From: Maritimibacter sp. | GTDB taxonomy: Bacteria; Pseudomonadota; Alphaproteobacteria; Rhodobacterales; Rhodobacteraceae | Assembly (NCBI GenBank): GCA_002695005.1 | Contig: NZNT01000019.1 | Coordinates: 186,001-250,000 of the forward strand | DNA length: 64,000 bases | Direction: 5' to 3' | In this document: piece by piece, positions 62,894 through 64,000 of the stretch | How the letters are laid out: each line of letters opens with the position of its first letter | How positions within the stretch are numbered: position 1 is the first letter of the stretch | Program-made: the position numbers and the translations under genes | The notes under the pieces: model-generated | The model's input: only the letters and a program-made list of their open reading frames with translations | Database searches by the model: none | What the model was told of the DNA's origin: nothing

Positions 62894-64000
62894 ATGTCAC
62901 CGTCCAGAACGCTTCCACTCACCGCCCTCGGACTGCGTGCGCAGGGCGGTCAAGATGCTGAAATTTCAGGGCTTTCCGTTGATAGCCGATTGGTCAAACC
63001 CGGCCATCTCTTCGCGGCCTTGCCGGGGTCCGAGGTGCACGGCGGCGAGTTCATCCAGTACGCGCTGCGCATGGACGCCGCCGCGATCCTCACCGATCCC
63101 GAAGGCGCGCGGATTGCCGCCGATGAACTCGCGGCCTCCGACGCCGCGCTGATCGTCACGCAGGACCCGCGCGCGGCACTGGCCTACGCCGCCGCGCTCT
63201 GGTTCGGAGCGCAGCCGGAAGCGATGGTCGCGGTCACGGGCACGAACGGCAAGACCTCGGTCGCCACCTTCACGCGCCAGATTTGGATGGAGCTTGGGCT
63301 TCAGGCCGCCAACCTCGGCACAACCGGGGTCGAGGGCGCCTATACCGCGCCGTCCCGCCACACGACGCCGGAGCCGATCACGCTGCACCGGCTGCTGGCC
63401 GACATGGCGCAGGCCGGAATAACCCACGCCGCGATGGAGGCGTCCTCGCATGGCCTCGACCAGCGCCGGCTCGAAGGGGTCCACCTCGCCGCCGCCGGGT
63501 TCACCAATTTCACGCAGGATCACCTCGACTACCATGCGACCTTCGAGGACTACTTCAACGCCAAGGCGCGGCTCTTCAACCGGGTGCTGCCCGACGACGG
63601 CGTGGCGGTCATCAACGTGGACGATCCGCGCGGGCGAGAACTCGAAGAAATCGCGCAGGCGCGCGGACAGGAGGTCATCTCCATCGGCCGGACCGAGGAC
63701 TGCACCCTCCAACTCACCTCGCAGCGCTACCACACGACCGGCCAGCAGATCCGCTTTCTCTACAACGGACGACCGCAGACCGCCCAACTCGACCTGATCG
63801 GCGGGTTCCAAGCGGAAAACGTGCTGGTCGCCGCCGGTCTGGCCATCGCCTCGGGCTGCGAGCCGGAGGAGGTTTTCTCGACGTTCCCGGCGCTTACGAC
63901 CGTGCGCGGCCGAATGCAGCTTGCCGCCCGGCGCGACAACGGGGCCGCGATCTTCGTGGATTACGCCCACACGCCCGACGCCATCTCGAAGGCGCTCGAG
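62894..64000 (+). CDS. murE: UDP-MurNAc-tripeptide synthetase MurE (3' end missing)
   Basis: 369 codons are open from ATG 62894 to the right edge with no stop, so the gene continues outside; full MurE is about 490 residues. It begins MSPSRTLPLTALGL and shows ISGLSVDSRLVKPGHLFAALPG, the ATP loop GTNGKTS (116-122), HTTPEPITLHRLL, MEASSHGLDQRRL, FTNFTQDHLDYH and VDYAHTPDA near the edge. Adds meso-diaminopimelate to the peptidoglycan stem peptide (inferred from the Gram-negative family). Twenty bases after ftsI, preceded by GGGGGG. Confidence 0.95.
   Translation, partial: MSPSRTLPLTALGLRAQGGQDAEISGLSVDSRLVKPGHLFAALPGSEVHGGEFIQYALRMDAAAILTDPEGARIAADELAASDAALIVTQDPRAALAYAAALWFGAQPEAMVAVTGTNGKTSVATFTRQIWMELGLQAANLGTTGVEGAYTAPSRHTTPEPITLHRLLADMAQAGITHAAMEASSHGLDQRRLEGVHLAAAGFTNFTQDHLDYHATFEDYFNAKARLFNRVLPDDGVAVINVDDPRGRELEEIAQARGQEVISIGRTEDCTLQLTSQRYHTTGQQIRFLYNGRPQTAQLDLIGGFQAENVLVAAGLAIASGCEPEEVFSTFPALTTVRGRMQLAARRDNGAAIFVDYAHTPDAISKALE

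Noticed and set aside
60976-62922. 648-residue open frame antisense to ftsI
   Set aside because: FtsI is unambiguous on the forward strand and sits in the conserved dcw order; the antisense frame is a GC artefact.

Overview
The window looks like a chromosomal segment of a GC-rich alphaproteobacterium of the Rhodobacterales (Roseobacter/Paracoccus-like). The grounds are high GC with codon use to match, a dcw cluster start of the order mraZ-rsmH-ftsL-ftsI-murE, a DUF1127 gene followed by an array of CCTCCTCCC-loop hairpins (the CcsR or 'cuckoo' sRNA arrangement known from Rhodobacter), many TRAP and ABC uptake systems, and paa and pqq gene clusters. I saw no tRNA, rRNA, CRISPR array, prophage or insertion sequence. 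Taxonomy is an inference from gene content; no search was run.

Left third (1-20711). A reverse-strand acetoacetyl-CoA synthetase and a small GFA-family gene come first. A TRAP-TAXI uptake operon follows (receptor, DUF1850, fused permease) with a class V aminotransferase at its end. Next is a reverse-strand xylose-type ABC operon (xylF-xylH-ATPase) divergent from a ROK regulator, with two palindromes between them. An ASPIC/UnbV-type FG-GAP protein then runs tail to tail into a di-haem peroxidase. A LysR regulator precedes a compact pqqABCDE operon that ends in an S33 prolyl-aminopeptidase-like gene.

Middle (20794-41996). A phenylacetate (paa) island: paaX and paaZ on the reverse strand, paaG-paaI-paaK-tetR forward, and paaJ-A-B-C-D-E plus a third PaaA/PaaC-family paralogue reverse. 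The same GACCG-NN-CGGTC operator lies in both promoter regions, so the TetR gene probably controls the whole island. Phenylacetate is activated by PaaK, epoxidised by PaaABCE (with PaaD), isomerised by PaaG, ring-opened and oxidised by PaaZ, and finally cleaved by thiolase PaaJ; PaaF and PaaH are not here. An oligopeptide-type ABC island follows: M20 amidohydrolase and DUF1028 reverse; receptor, permease, a permease-ATPase fusion, a second ATPase and a GntR/FCD regulator forward; then an AbrB-family membrane protein.

Right third (42000-64000). A 94-residue protein built of two copies of one motif, an acyltransferase, and a DCC thiol-oxidoreductase tail to tail with an HTTM-like membrane protein. 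Then comes a tight reverse operon of four catabolic enzymes (Tpa-like aminotransferase, PLP lyase, M24 hydrolase, Asp/Glu-racemase-like) resembling part of the ectoine-utilisation toolkit. After a thioesterase, a PAP2 protein, a UvrD/PcrA helicase with an AT-rich internal patch, and a Hint-domain protein comes the CcsR-like sRNA array with its DUF1127 gene. Mrp, a VOC protein and DUF4253 follow. The dcw cluster begins after a long AT-rich leader that carries a terminator-like hairpin just before mraZ, as in the Rhodobacter UpsM sRNA, and murE runs off the right edge.
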